This document shows, piece after piece, positions 36,437-48,273 of a DNA stretch of 64,000 nucleotides. Every line of letters starts with the position of its first letter. The stretch's first letter is position 1. Under the pieces are notes generated by a model, which saw only the letters and a list, made by a program, of their open reading frames with translations, was not told where the DNA came from and made no database searches. The stretch lies in assembly GCA_030704615.1 (NCBI GenBank), contig CM060734.1, positions 48,686,042 through 48,750,041 on the forward strand. The letters run 5' to 3'. Source of the DNA: Takakia lepidozioides (Eukaryota > Streptophyta > Takakiopsida > Takakiales > Takakiaceae). A program made the position numbers and the translations under genes.

Positions 36437-38582
36437 ATGGCTCCGAATTCCTACGCTATAGTTTGCTGTCCTCCGCAACTTGGGAGAGCCTGGATCCCAA
36501 ACGAGGGAGGACTTTGCAGAGTGACTGAAACTTACCTTTGTTCCAAATTCAGCTCAAACCGGGCACAGTTTATTTTGGAAGAAGAAAGGAAGGATGTTCC
36601 TGGACAGGTTGACGAGACCATTGTCGTGCTAGGTAACGACGGAGGTTGCGGAATCGAATGGCACGTTCCCCCGTCAGACACCATCCTGTACGAGCTGTGG
36701 GAATGCCCATTCCTTTCCGAATCAGTCGCTGCCCACACCATCCACAAAGAGTCCGGAAACCGAGAGGCGGCCACTGCCAACAGAGAGGTATGCAACGATA
36801 ATCATTCCCGACCTGGACCGTCAAGACCCTCCATAGCTTCTCGTGTGGACGTATTCGACATTTCCGACGAGGAAGATGATTGCATTGAGGTACCCATGTC
36901 CTCCACACGGTCGTTCAAATCCGGCATGGACGTCTCTGTAGGTGCTACGCATGTGCCCTCGAGCATAACTCCAACCGGTCCATTGTGCAGCTCCTACGAC
37001 AACATCACACCTCGATGGTTCTCGCTCCGAGCTGGCTGCTCTCGACTATGCCAAATTCCCAGTCAGAAAGGTAACTTTTCTGCCTCCCGAAGTCGATGGC
37101 AATGTCATCTTCGAGTTTCCACCTGTTTCTTCGTCAAACAAGCCTCCGGGATGTTAACAGAATGGATCGAAAGCATGACGGACACCCCTGGTGTGTGACG
37201 AAGACCAGTAGCAGCGAAAATTGCTGATGGTGTTCGTGTACGATATGTCCTCTGTGCGGGAAGCTGAGGTGCCTCAATCCCACCTGCTTCCACTTTCTCT
37301 CCAAAGGAGGGCGGAGAAACGAGACGGATTGGACTGGCACAACGCATCATCCATTCATTGTCTCCAGCCAAGCTCCTGCGGGTTCTTTCAAGTGTGCACA
37401 TTGCAAAGAACCACCGACGTGCATGTCCATGTGCAGAGCCAAGCAATATTACGTAATCCATTTGCTCCCGGACTTGACTAGAGCTTGCATACACGTTGGG
37501 GTCCACTGCCACCCCTTGGCGAGAGGCAACATGCGTGAGGCTGTGCAGGAAGCACACGACATCATAAAAAGAGGAGTGAAATTGAGCCCCGGAGCCAGAC
37601 CAAAGCAGATTCAGCTGAAGGCAGCCCACAAGATTGCTCTTGGCAAAATCATGTCTGAAGATGGTTCCGACCGAAGGCTTGACCGAAGACGAGATGTGTG
37701 ACCTCTTGGAGTCCGTCTCGCACGTTTGTAGTCCGAATGTGCGGAATCACATCGTATCTTGCAAGCAGGAGTTCGGCAGGGGGTCGGACATGTACTCAAT
37801 CCTGGAGGTGAAACGAATGACTGGATATGACTACATCCAAGGTAGCAGGTTTCCAGGGCAAGGCAGCGAATCCGATCGTTGTTACATTTTCAAAATGTCG
37901 ACGTGTGGGCCTGGGAGTGGAGTCGACTTGGTCACTCGCATGACAACTGGAAACTTGTCGAATGCTTGGGTGATGTTTGATCACATCAAGCGAATTACAA
38001 ACCATCAGTGGGTGACTATGGGTGCGCATGTTTATGACTATCACTCCAAGAGGCTCATGACGATTGCAATCTGCGAGATGAAAGGGGAGGACACAGTCCG
38101 AGATGCATCTGTGGGAGGGCATAAACGAGCAGATGGCAAGGGCGGGATTGCAGAGCCCAATTTCAGGGGATTCATGGCAGACAACGCTCAGGCCAACTGG
38201 GCAGCGGTGCGGCGTGTGTACGGTGAGGACCCCAATGTTCCAATGGAGGGGAAAGAGAGATCCTGTGGATTCCATTGGAATGCAGAGTCTATCCCACTAC
38301 ACTACCAAATTTGTTGCTAGCTCATTCCAGGGCTGAACACCGTGTCCTTTGTACGGCGTGGAAGGATGCACCCACATTTGATGACGCGGAGGTTAAAGTT
38401 TGCTATCATCGAGGCTTGGTGGAACACGTCAGGTGCAGTGGAGACACCAATCTGGAGCATTGCACAGCTGGTTGGGGGTGGCATTTTCGGTATCGACAGT
38501 TCGGACCAGTACATGCGGGAGGTAGGCTGCTGTCAATTTCGTTCATTGTCTTTTGTTACGGACATTTCGATTGTCCCTCACC
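36437..38582 (+). pseudogene. MULE-SWIM transposase of element A, first (left-contig) copy, partial
   Basis: It begins MAPNSYAIVCCPP and runs through the Cys/His-rich domain and DDE core to the N gap. It is nearly identical to 39483-41638 but carries different single-base indels, mostly at short homopolymers, and lacks the C-terminal exon. It is best read as the end of the left contig, overlapping the start of the right contig, not as a second gene. Confidence 0.7.
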
Positions 38583-39082
38583 NNNNNNNNNNNNNNNNNN
38601 NNNNNNNNNNNNNNNNNNNNNNNNNNNNNNNNNNNNNNNNNNNNNNNNNNNNNNNNNNNNNNNNNNNNNNNNNNNNNNNNNNNNNNNNNNNNNNNNNNNN
38701 NNNNNNNNNNNNNNNNNNNNNNNNNNNNNNNNNNNNNNNNNNNNNNNNNNNNNNNNNNNNNNNNNNNNNNNNNNNNNNNNNNNNNNNNNNNNNNNNNNNN
38801 NNNNNNNNNNNNNNNNNNNNNNNNNNNNNNNNNNNNNNNNNNNNNNNNNNNNNNNNNNNNNNNNNNNNNNNNNNNNNNNNNNNNNNNNNNNNNNNNNNNN
38901 NNNNNNNNNNNNNNNNNNNNNNNNNNNNNNNNNNNNNNNNNNNNNNNNNNNNNNNNNNNNNNNNNNNNNNNNNNNNNNNNNNNNNNNNNNNNNNNNNNNN
39001 NNNNNNNNNNNNNNNNNNNNNNNNNNNNNNNNNNNNNNNNNNNNNNNNNNNNNNNNNNNNNNNNNNNNNNNNNNNNNNNNNN
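38583..39082. other. Assembly gap, 500 N
   Basis: The gap is exactly 500 unknown bases, a placeholder length. The sequences on both sides overlap by about 2.55 kb, so the real gap is probably negative in size. Confidence 0.95.
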
Positions 39083-39482
39083 CACGTCGGGAAGGAAATC
39101 TGGAACTCAATGGGTTGCCATTGTTCAAAACAACACAATTGCGGCCGTCTTGATGAGCACAACTTGGTTTCTGACCGTTTTAACCGGCAGTCCTGGCACT
39201 TGTCAGTGCGAAGTTCCTGTCTGCACCGAAATACTGCTGGTCCACCCTCAGGAGAAACTGTCAGGAGATGTTATTTCGTCGCCGAATCGCCATCATTGTC
39301 CTACTCACTGGCTATGGAATCAAAACCTCCCACCTTCATGCATGTAGCTTGAAACAATACTTTCCACTTCAATGTGCGACTTCCAATTGTCGATGGACTC
39401 CGCAGATCCACTTAGATGGTGCCTGTGAGCCTTGGTCTGTCGATATACGGAACCTCGCACTTGCCAATTCCGTGCGGGTTCG

Positions 39483-42400
39483 ATGGCTCCGAATTCCTAC
39501 GCTATAGTTTGCTGTCCTCCGCAACTGGGAGAGCCTGGATCCCAAACGAGGGAGACTTTGCAGAGTGACTGAAACTTACCTTTGTTCCAAATTCAAGCTC
39601 AAACCGGGCACAGTTTTATTTGGAAGAAGAAAGGAAGGATGTTCCTGGACAGGTTGACGAGACCATTGTCGTGCTAGGTAACGACGGAGGTTGCGGAATC
39701 GAATGGCACGTTCCCCCGTCAGACACCATCCTGTACCGAGCTGTGGGAATGCCCATTCCCTTTCCGAATCAGTCGCTGCCCACACCATCCACAAAGGAGT
39801 CCGGAAACCGAGAGGCGGCCACTGCCAACAGAGAGGTATGCAACGATAATCATTCCCGACCTGGACCGTCAAGACCCTCCATAGCTTCTCGTGTGGACGT
39901 ATTCGACATTTCCGACGAGGAAGATGATTGCATTGAGGTACCCATGTCCTCCACACGGTCGTTCAAATCCGGCATGGACGTCTCTGTAGGTGCTACGCAT
40001 GTGCCCTCGAGCATAACTCCAACCCGGTCCATTGTGCAGCTCCTACGACAACATCACCTCGATGGTTCTCGCTCCGAGCTGGCTGCTCTCGACTATGCCA
40101 AATTCCCAGTCAGAAAGGTAACTTTTCTGCCTCCCGAAGTCGATGGCAATGTCGTCTTCGAGTTTCCACCTGTTTCTTCGTCAAACAAAGCCTCCGGGAT
40201 GTTAACAGACATGGATCGAAAGCATGACGGACACCCCTGGTGTGTGACGAAGACCAGTAGCACGAAAATTGCTGATGGTGTTCGTGTACGATATGTCCTC
40301 TGTGCGGGGAAGCTGAGGTGCCTCAATCCCACCTGCTTCCACTTTCTCTCCAAAGGAGGGCGGAGAAACGAGACGGATTGGACTGGCACAACGCATCATC
40401 CATTCATTGTCTCCAGCCAAGCTCCTGCGGGTTCTTTCAAGTGTGCACATTGCAAAGAACCACCGATGTGCATGTCCATGTGCAGAGCCAAGCAATATTA
40501 CGTTATCCATTTGCTCCCGGACTTGACTAGAGCTTGCATACACGTTGGGGTCCACTGCCACCCCTTGGCGAGAGGCAACATGCGTGAGGCTGTGCAGGAA
40601 GCACACGACATCATAAAAGAGGAGGTCAAATTGAGCCCCGGAGCCAGACCAAAGCAGATTCAGCTGAAGGCAGCCCACAAGATTGCTCTTGGCAAAATCA
40701 TGTCTGAAGATGGTTCCGACCGAGAGCCCTTGACCGAAGACGAGATGCGTGACCTCTTGGAGTCCGTCTCGCACGTTTGTAGTCCGAATGTGCGGAATCA
40801 CATCGTATCTTGCAAGCAGGAGTTCGGCAGGGGGTCGGACATGTACTCAATCCTGGAGGTGAAACGAATGACTGGATATGACTACATCCAAGGTAGCAGG
40901 TTTCCAGGGCAAGGCAGCGAATCCGATCGTTGTTACATTTTCAAAATGTCGACGTGTGGGCCTGGGAGTGGAGTCGACTTGGTCACTCGCATGACAACTG
41001 GAAACTTGTCGAATGCTTGGGTGATGTTTGATCACATCAAGCGAATTACAAACCATCAGTGGGTGACTATGGGTGCGCATGTTTATGACTATCACTCCAA
41101 GAGGCTCATGACGATTGCAATCTGCGAGATGAAAGGGGAGGACACATAGTCCGAGATGCATCTGTGGGAGGGCATAAACGAGCAGATGGCAAGGGCGGGA
41201 TTGCCAGAGCCCAATTTCAGGGGATTCATGGCAGACAACGCTCAGGCCAACTGGGCAGCGGTGCGGCGTGTGTACGGTGAGGACCCCAATGTTCCAATGG
41301 AGGGGAAAAAGAGATCCTGTGGATTCCATTGGATGCAGAGTCTATCCCACTACACTACCAAATTTGTTGCTAGCTCATTCCAGGCTGAACACCGTGTCCT
41401 TTGTACGGCGTGGAAGGATGCACCCACATTTGATGATGCGGAGGTTAAGTTTGCTATCATCGAGGCTTGGTGGAACACGTCAGGTGCAGTGGAGACAACC
41501 AATCTGGGAGCATTGCACAGCTGGTTGGGGTGGTGGCATTTTCGGTATCGACAGTTCGGACAGTACATGCGGGAGGTAGGCTGCTGTCAATTTCGTTCAT
41601 TTGTCTTTTGTTACGGACATTTCGATTGGTCCCTCACCATTGTTTGTCCTTCTAGGAGCGGTGCTTGGATTCCGACACGGACATGCCGAACACGAATATG
41701 GCAGAATCGGTCCACTCCTCCTGGCGAGCGTCTTCTGCCGCACATCTGGTGGACGTAGTGACGGCCACAACGGAGGACATCGACAGAGCAATCATGCAGC
41801 AAGCCACGTACTACAAGTTCTTGAGCGGCAAACAATGGGGCTTTGGGCCGGACAGGGAGGAATTGTTGGTACGAACAGCTTCGAGGTCCAAGAATCCAGT
41901 GAAATGGGCGACAGCATTGCGAGACAAGATCAAAGGGACGCCTCTGCACCGCAGAGGTGAACACCTAGAGGGGGACGTCCGGACTCGCCCTGTCAGGCGG
42001 AGGATTGAAGAGGAACCCGGGTGCGAAGAGGATTCCTGGAGATCCGACAGGAACATTCGGACAGCACCTCGAGGTCCCGTCATGTTGCCGCACAATGTGT
42101 CTTCCAGCAGTGGAAGCCCAAGAAATTCCAGATCGCCGTCGCCTTCAACCGGGGATTTCGTGCAACAAATTCCCACCGCTCCCTTGCCCCACATTCCGCC
42201 CGCTGTTATGCAGTATGGCCAAGCCATTGTGGAGACGACTGTGTCTGCCTCACAGTGGAGAATTGCTCGCACAAAGCCGTCGTTTCGAGGAAGGTGTTCC
42301 GCAATTCGTGTGGATACACGGCAACGTTGTTTAGAGATGATAAGGAGGAATCCAGATGGGGCTGTCCCTGCTCCTACTTTTACAGGAAGATTTGTCCATG

Positions 42401-43086
42401 CAAAGTTTGCGGAGGCGACAACCACCCAGTTCTGATTCTGCAGGCACGACATTATGACTTGCGTGTATGGAAAGCCCAAGTACGGCATACAAACAATGCC
42501 AGAGGCTCCCCCGGTGTGGCCGGTGGAACCAGGCTGCGATCTGAGTCAGGTTGAGGCCGACGCCCTTACCGCCGCAGGATTTCGGATGGTGCAGCGCACT
42601 GACGTCCCCAGACAACCATTTCCGCTTCCACAGCCTCCACCACCGACCCCTGTGAGAGCAAGAACAATGGGACACGACAGTTCTAAGCATCCTACACACC
42701 GTTGGGGGAAACCGAAGAGGCGGCGACCTCCCTCAAAAGTGAACGAGACAAGGATGGGGAATGCACTTCGGATGAACTGTACAATCCAGAGCTCGACAGA
42801 AGTGCCCCCACCAGGATTCGGGCGTGTGTATCAAATGGCCACGGCGGGCTCAGCTGTTCGCAATGAGGTGTACACCATCACCATTTCAGAATTACCCACC
42901 TGCAATTGCACCGACTTCCAGATCATGGCGAACAAGGGGGCATCATACTGCCCTTGCAAGCATTTGTACTACGTGTACCTAAAGAGACTCCGTTGTAATT
43001 CCACAACTCATCACTTCATACATGCACCAGGGTTGAGCCCCCAGGAGGTTCACACTCTTCTGAATATGGATCCAGGGGACCAGTGA
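39483..43086 (+). pseudogene. MULE-like transposase with SWIM finger, element A (right-contig copy)
   Basis: Exon 1 (39483-41575) and exon 2 (41656-43086) are joined across an 80-nt GT-AG intron. Domains: the N-terminal segment YAIVCCPPQL; a Cys/His-rich zinc region (DRKHDGHPWC, FKCAHCKEPPMC, CIHVGVHCHPLARG); the DDE core (GPGSGVDLVTRM, WVMFDHIKRI, RLMTIAICEMKGEDT, NFRGFMADNAQANWAAVRR); NMAESVHSSWRAS at the exon 2 start, a candidate for the catalytic Glu region; and a C-terminal SWIM finger (CNCTDF...CKHLYYVYLKR). Defects are a frameshift in the first 40 codons, TAG at 41147-41149 and TGG changed to TGA at 42433-42435. It would excise and insert the element. It is transcribed away from the ParB/methyltransferase gene. 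Confidence 0.8.
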
Positions 43087-43860
43087 GCTTGGCTTGCGGT
43101 CCACATACAATGGTACGCCCATCCTTTTCGGATAGTAGAACTGTACTGCTGCCAGTACCTCAGACTCTGGCCACAGAAAGGTCCGACATATGTCTTGCCT
43201 ACCAGTAACCTGTTTTGCTCGAACTAAGATATTACTATATCGTTCACTTGTTGTATTTTTGTATGTTGGAGGGTTCATGTTTTCTGCTTTCCGAAAACTT
43301 GCTTTCCTCATTCGACCTCCGACAAGGAAATGCGGCGCCGAATTTCCAAGTATCGTCGTAGGTACCCCCAGAGGCGGCCTTCGCCAACACCAACCCGCTC
43401 CGAAATTTCGCACGTGCGAACCCTAATGCGGCACCCTATTTCCCAGTTCAGTTGCAAACCTTTCCCGCCGAATACCCGAAGAAGACAGAATTGTGAAGTA
43501 CTGCAGACTGTATTGGTGCAGACTCCATTGGTTCAATCGCGGCAAAAGGGTCAGCTTCATTCCAATGTTAAGGCATGTAAAACCGCGGAATACTCTATAC
43601 AGGCCAGTATGCGACGTCCTTTTGCAGTGGTATACTGGATTTCCCGTTGCACGGTCACTTATTTCCATGAGCGGATCTAAAAAACCATGAGCGGACTTGT
43701 TACTGACGACATATCTTCGCCGCATTACATGATCTGGAACGTCCAAAAACGGCAAGGTCAAATAAAAAACTATTATTTTAATACTTGTTTAATCTGCCGC
43801 ATTTCCAAATTTGGAGGAGTCCGCTCATGAAATCCGCGTATCTTACACTTCGGCTCACCG
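43087..43860. other. Right subterminal region of element A
   Basis: No gene seen. It contains decayed palindromes (AAATGCGGCGCCGAATTT near 43327 and a half site near 43427) and CATGAGCGG motifs near 43665, 43690 and 43825. Confidence 0.6.
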
Positions 43861-43925
43861 CTCATGCGGCTCATGCGGCTCATGGCTCATGGCTCATGGT
43901 TTCTGCTCATGAAATAGTAAACCTC
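43861..43925. repeat. Right inverted end of element A
   Basis: Direct repeats of GCTCATG(CG) end in GCTCATGAAATAG and AAACCTC. This is the reverse complement of the left end at 26184-26245. Confidence 0.85.
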
Positions 43926-43934
43926 CCTCCACGG
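43926..43934. repeat. Right 9-bp target-site duplication of element A
   Basis: CCTCCACGG is identical to 26175-26183. It lies inside the coding exon of the element-B methyltransferase gene (codons Pro-Trp-Arg on the minus strand). Confidence 0.85.
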
Positions 43935-46900
43935 CTTGCCCGACAAATCACAAAGCATGTCCTTCTCTCCCACATGGTTGAAGATGACGTTATACTCCAG
44001 TGGATCAACTGTGGAATCAACAAGTCTTCCTGCTTGACGTAATTTGAATTTCGAATGTTCCTTCACGAAGCAGAATGCCTGAAAGATAAGAGTCTACAAA
44101 GAACAAAATGAAAACGTCAGAGGTGGCCTACACGTACATGGGCAATTTCGGCGCAGAAATTGGCATAGCAGAGGAGAACCACAGCATACTTTCTGGCTAT
44201 CGTTTAGAAGACCCTGCGTGTTGATGCAAGTCCAGATCTTTTTCAGGATGGGTGCTGCACTTCTCCCCGTCCATACTTTGATATCATTCTCAGTGACTTC
44301 TCCATCGGCTGCTAGCACAACAACACAGCCAGCGTCGTCCAACATGTTCGCTGCGAACCCGAATGTGTGGCTCCAGTATCTTTCGTCGTACTTGTTCCAC
44401 CAGGGTACTGAGCCCAGCCCCAGTATCTCCTGCCCATCCGGGATATCCACAAGGATCATGTCGATGGAGGCTTTCACCGCCCTGCCCCCGACTGTGCTCT
44501 TTTTTGCCGTGGCTCATCGCCACAAAATACTCCATCATCTTTGTGTAGCCATGAGTGTCCTCCATATCATTGCCAGTGGCCTTCCTCTTCCCCTTCCCTT
44601 GGTGGGCCTCGATCGCCTTCCTCAATCTCATTATCTCCAGCCATATGGTCAGAGCAGTTAGGAAATTTTCATTAACACACTCCACAATTGTGGGTGTTTT
44701 GAGGACTTCCCTGCCCGCAATGAGCACCGCACGGTAAGGTCTGCCAGGTGCATCCTCGCATAGTGATCTCTTCGCAGACAAACCCCTGGAGCGCTGGCCC
44801 TTGTGAATTTTCGGACGAGATGTGGCCCCCTCGGTGTTATCCTGCTGGAAATCGTCGTCGGAATCCTCGTCATCTGGCTGACTATGTTGCTGCTTCTTCT
44901 TCTTGAGTGTGGGGGTCTTCGTCTCTTGCCTCTGTTTGCGCGTTCTTTTCTTCCTGTCTTGGGGCTGCTTAGCTGCCTGCTTCTCCATCTGCTCCTTCGC
45001 CAACGGTGCCGCCTTGGCTGACTTTCTCAGTGCTTTCTGCTTGGCTGCTTCCTCTGCTTTCAGTCTTTCCGCGTCCTCTGGTTGGGGATCCGATTGCGCC
45101 TTCATAGCCCTGGCATTTGCTTCCTTCTTCAAATTAACCTCCGAGAGGTCAACGGTGCCACTGGGAAGATCCACATACCAGGGACAGTCTACCAAATGCT
45201 CGGCATCCCACTCCTTCGCCATTACTTCTGTGTACATCGTACCACGACCTCCAGGTGTCCTCCACACCAGGAAGAATGGTGGAACCCTTTGAATGGCCCC
45301 GGACGGAATGAGTGCAAAGTTTATGTACCTGCAATCACGAGGCAGTTCAGCAAAAATCATTCTACTAATGCATCATGCAAGAAGAAGTTCTCAATGCACA
45401 AGGTATTTCGGCACCAAAATACGCAGTGGACCGTGCCCCAATTACCCAACACTGACATCTTCCAGAGGTATATTTTGGCGCCGCAATATCCACCGTTGCT
45501 TAGCTAAATCATCAAAACTGCAAAAAAGGGGGATGCATTGGCAGGAGATTACCTGAACAGGACACGCATTGCCGCTTTGTCGGCACCCTCCTGCTCTTCG
45601 ATGTATACGCTGCGTCTTGCCTTTGCAATTTCTCTGAAAAAGAGGTTTGCGAAGCGCCCTCGCCACGACTGCACGTAGTTTTCCATTGTCTCAGGCTTCG
45701 TCCAGTCGATCTGTAACTTGAAAGTGGTGGTGTTGCAATCCAATTGCTCCTGGGCGTGGGTTAGTACCTGCAGCATTGCAGGTTTCCAAAACATTCATGA
45801 TTTTGAAATTGCAATGATGTCCAACACATAGAAGAGGAGGAAATTATACCTGATGCCACCAAGTCATCACATTGAGCCAGTCGTTCATTTTGTCGTCTAT
45901 TGGCTCGATGGGAAAGTGGTACAACAGCTTCGTGTTTGTATGGCCGTTCCAGATTCGCAGCCACCTCGTCTGCATGGCCTAACATCGGTCAGACAAGAAC
46001 TTCATCATGACAATCGCGAGAAGACACAAAACAAGAACAAACACATGCTTACCTTCTCCGCCGGCTCAACACAGGACACTGCGATGTGATGAAGTTTCTC
46101 CATCGACATTTCTGGTTTCATGGGTCTGGAGTAATGCAGTCCTATCTCCGCCAGGAACTCGGCACCAACCAAGGGTCAGCGATTGCAACTTGCTTAACAA
46201 GTTTGGACCTGTACTTGGTCCGTGATTGCCTCCCTGCCTGCACAATGTGACTCTCTATCGACGCGGCCGCCTTGTTGGGGGCATCATTCTCAAAGAACTG
46301 CCTTTTGGCATAGGCCAAGTCATCCCTGATGTTCGTCTGCATTCCCATACCCAGCGGATACAGTCAGGCCACGGATCCCTGCAACAAATAACATTAAATC
46401 GGGAAATTTGAGATGAACCTCACCGAATAGAGGATCTCCACCATGGCGTCCAGTGTTGGACGGTACCAGGTGCGATCTGCTTTCGCAAGGGACTTCCTGT
46501 ACAGCTCGGGATCGAGGGATTTTTGGAAGTCCGTCAGCGGTGCTGTTCCCACTTCTTGCACTCTGTAGAGCGTATGTGCCAGATGAGTTTCCACGAAGGC
46601 CCTCTCTGTTACCCTGCCATGGAGAAAAAAACAACATGAAAATATGATTTCGGCACAGCAATCCAATTTCCAGTTCATAGAGTGCATGACAGTCAAGAAC
46701 ATTGTCTATTTCGGCGCCGCAATAGGCAGTACACAAAGATGTAGTTGTATACTTACAGATTTATATCCGCCATGGCACCCTTCAGCAGTCCTCTGTCCTT
46801 GACGTCCACCTTGACGACAATGCAGTCCACCATGTAATGCCAACTGATATCTTGCGGATGTATTTCAGCAATGTACTCTGTCCAGGCAAGCATCCTGTGG

Positions 46901-47790
46901 TTCCCGTCCCAAACGAAGAACATCTTCCCTTCCATGTGTGCGAATGTGGGATTAGTCTTCAGAGAGGCTTCAAATTCGGCATTTACAGTGTGCCAGTGGG
47001 GGCTCCAATTCTGAAGCTCCTCTGCAGTGGGGCCCCTTGTGACACCCTGGTCATTCTCAATGGAAATGTAGAATGCTGTCGACCCCCGTCTATACCCCTC
47101 TCTGAAGTTGTGCTTCAGTCGATTGATGTCCCCTGGCAGTGCTTGCCTTACAACTGGAAGGCTAACCATGCGACACAAAGGAACTTTGAGGTTCTCCGGA
47201 TACACCATGGAGCCCAAAACGCGGCCTATGTTGCTATGAGTCTCTGCCAGCAACCTGTTTGCTGCTATGTTCATGTCTCGTGCGCTCATGAGCATATCCG
47301 CTACCAGTTTCTTACTTCCAGCACCTCTCTCACTTCCCTCACCCCTCTCACCAGCCTGTCTACTGTCCTGGAGGTTTTGCTCCCCCGCAAGCTCCAACAG
47401 GTTCTGATCGTCATCAAGTCGCACCACGTTGTTGTCCTCTGCTTCTGTCAGCTCAATGGGCCGCCCTTCTGCAAATCCGACTCCGACATCTCCAGCGGCC
47501 TCCACCGCATCCGTGTTTTCTGAAACTGCCTGCAAACCCAATATCTCCGCTTCCAGTCTCCCTAGTGGTTTTACTGGCGAAGCCATGGGCTCCTTCTGCT
47601 TCCTCGGCTTCCGAACTCTAGGTGGGCTTTTCTGAGGCAATATCTGAGGTGTTGAATGAGGACTCGCCTGCTTCGATGCACTTCCACCTTGTGAGCGCAA
47701 CACCCGGGCAGGAGTATCCAAAGTTGACTGTGTTGCCTCGCCCCTCTGCGATCCCTCCCCAGCTCCCATGTCAAACAAACAGGAAAACAT
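43926..47790 (-). CDS. ParB-like domain / DNA methyltransferase-like fusion protein (copy B), split by element A
   Basis: Exons on the minus strand: 47790-46757, 46613-46424, 46336-46053, 45969-45850, 45767-45553, 45328-44190, and 44078-43926 continuing at 26174-26081. All introns are GT-AG. Residues 1-200 are low complexity. A ParB/sulfiredoxin-like domain spans about residues 200-345 and contains VWDGNHRMLAW (Asp at residue 295); DGxHR is the signature of ParB/Srx proteins. Exon 6 has a Lys-rich linker and then MILVDIPDG, placed like motif IV (DPPY) of N6A/N4C DNA methyltransferases. Motif I (VLDVTANTG) follows C-terminally, as in the permuted beta class. Exon 3 is one base short (near 46165) and exon 6 one base long (AAAAAA near 44505). 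Function is inferred, and element A disrupts the gene. Confidence 0.8.
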
Positions 47791-48273
47791 GAGACACTGC
47801 AGGCCAAAAAAAAGGTGTAAAAGGAATAGTGCGTATGGAGTGCTTCACATCCGCGAAGCACGAATCTCTCACTGGTGGGCGATCCGAGTCTCCGGATAAC
47901 GAGGTCTGCATTTCCTGCATGAGACGGAGCTTAAGTCGTGTCGTCGGCGGCTTCCCAAAATCCCGCGTCCTCCTCTTTGCCGGAGTCGCTTGACCTTCCA
48001 CAAACTCTATGCTATCACTATGCTGCATAAGGAGAGGAAACGCAGGAGAATGTCACTGCAGAAGGGCAAGGAGCGAGAGAGCGAAGCGGTGGAACATGCA
48101 ACCACTATGCACGAGCAGATGCGTAAGCAGCCACGTCTCCGGAAGCGTTGCCACCGTCCACCACTTTCTGCCGTATGGGTGATGAAGAGATTGCGACCCC
48201 TGACACGTTCGCACGGATGAAGTCGACTGGAACACGACGCGTGCATGTTCAAGCCACCAGTACAAGACGCTTT
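47791..48273. promoter_or_regulatory. 5' region of the element-B ParB/methyltransferase gene
   Basis: Upstream of the start at 47790. I see no convincing core promoter motif. It forms part of the 2.1-kb divergent region shared with the transposase. Confidence 0.3.

Larger units (their letters stand above)
26184..43925. mobile_element. Element A: giant MULE-like transposon with ParB/methyltransferase gene
   Basis: Bounded by inverted ends (left GGGGGGCTGCTATTTCATGAGC; right complement GAGGTTTACTATTTCATGAGC) and by a 9-bp duplication. It carries a small unknown gene (minus), a palindrome array, the ParB/methyltransferase gene (minus), a second palindrome array, and a MULE-SWIM transposase (plus). 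The scaffold length is 17.7 kb. 36031-38582 and 39083-41638 are the same sequence on the two sides of an N gap, so the true length is probably about 14.7 kb. It is inserted in the homologous gene of element B. Coding frames are broken by many single-base indels, at least some of which look like assembly errors. Confidence 0.85.

Noticed and set aside
38275-39352. Long open frames crossing the N gap
   Set aside because: They consist mainly of unknown bases and are artefacts of the gap.
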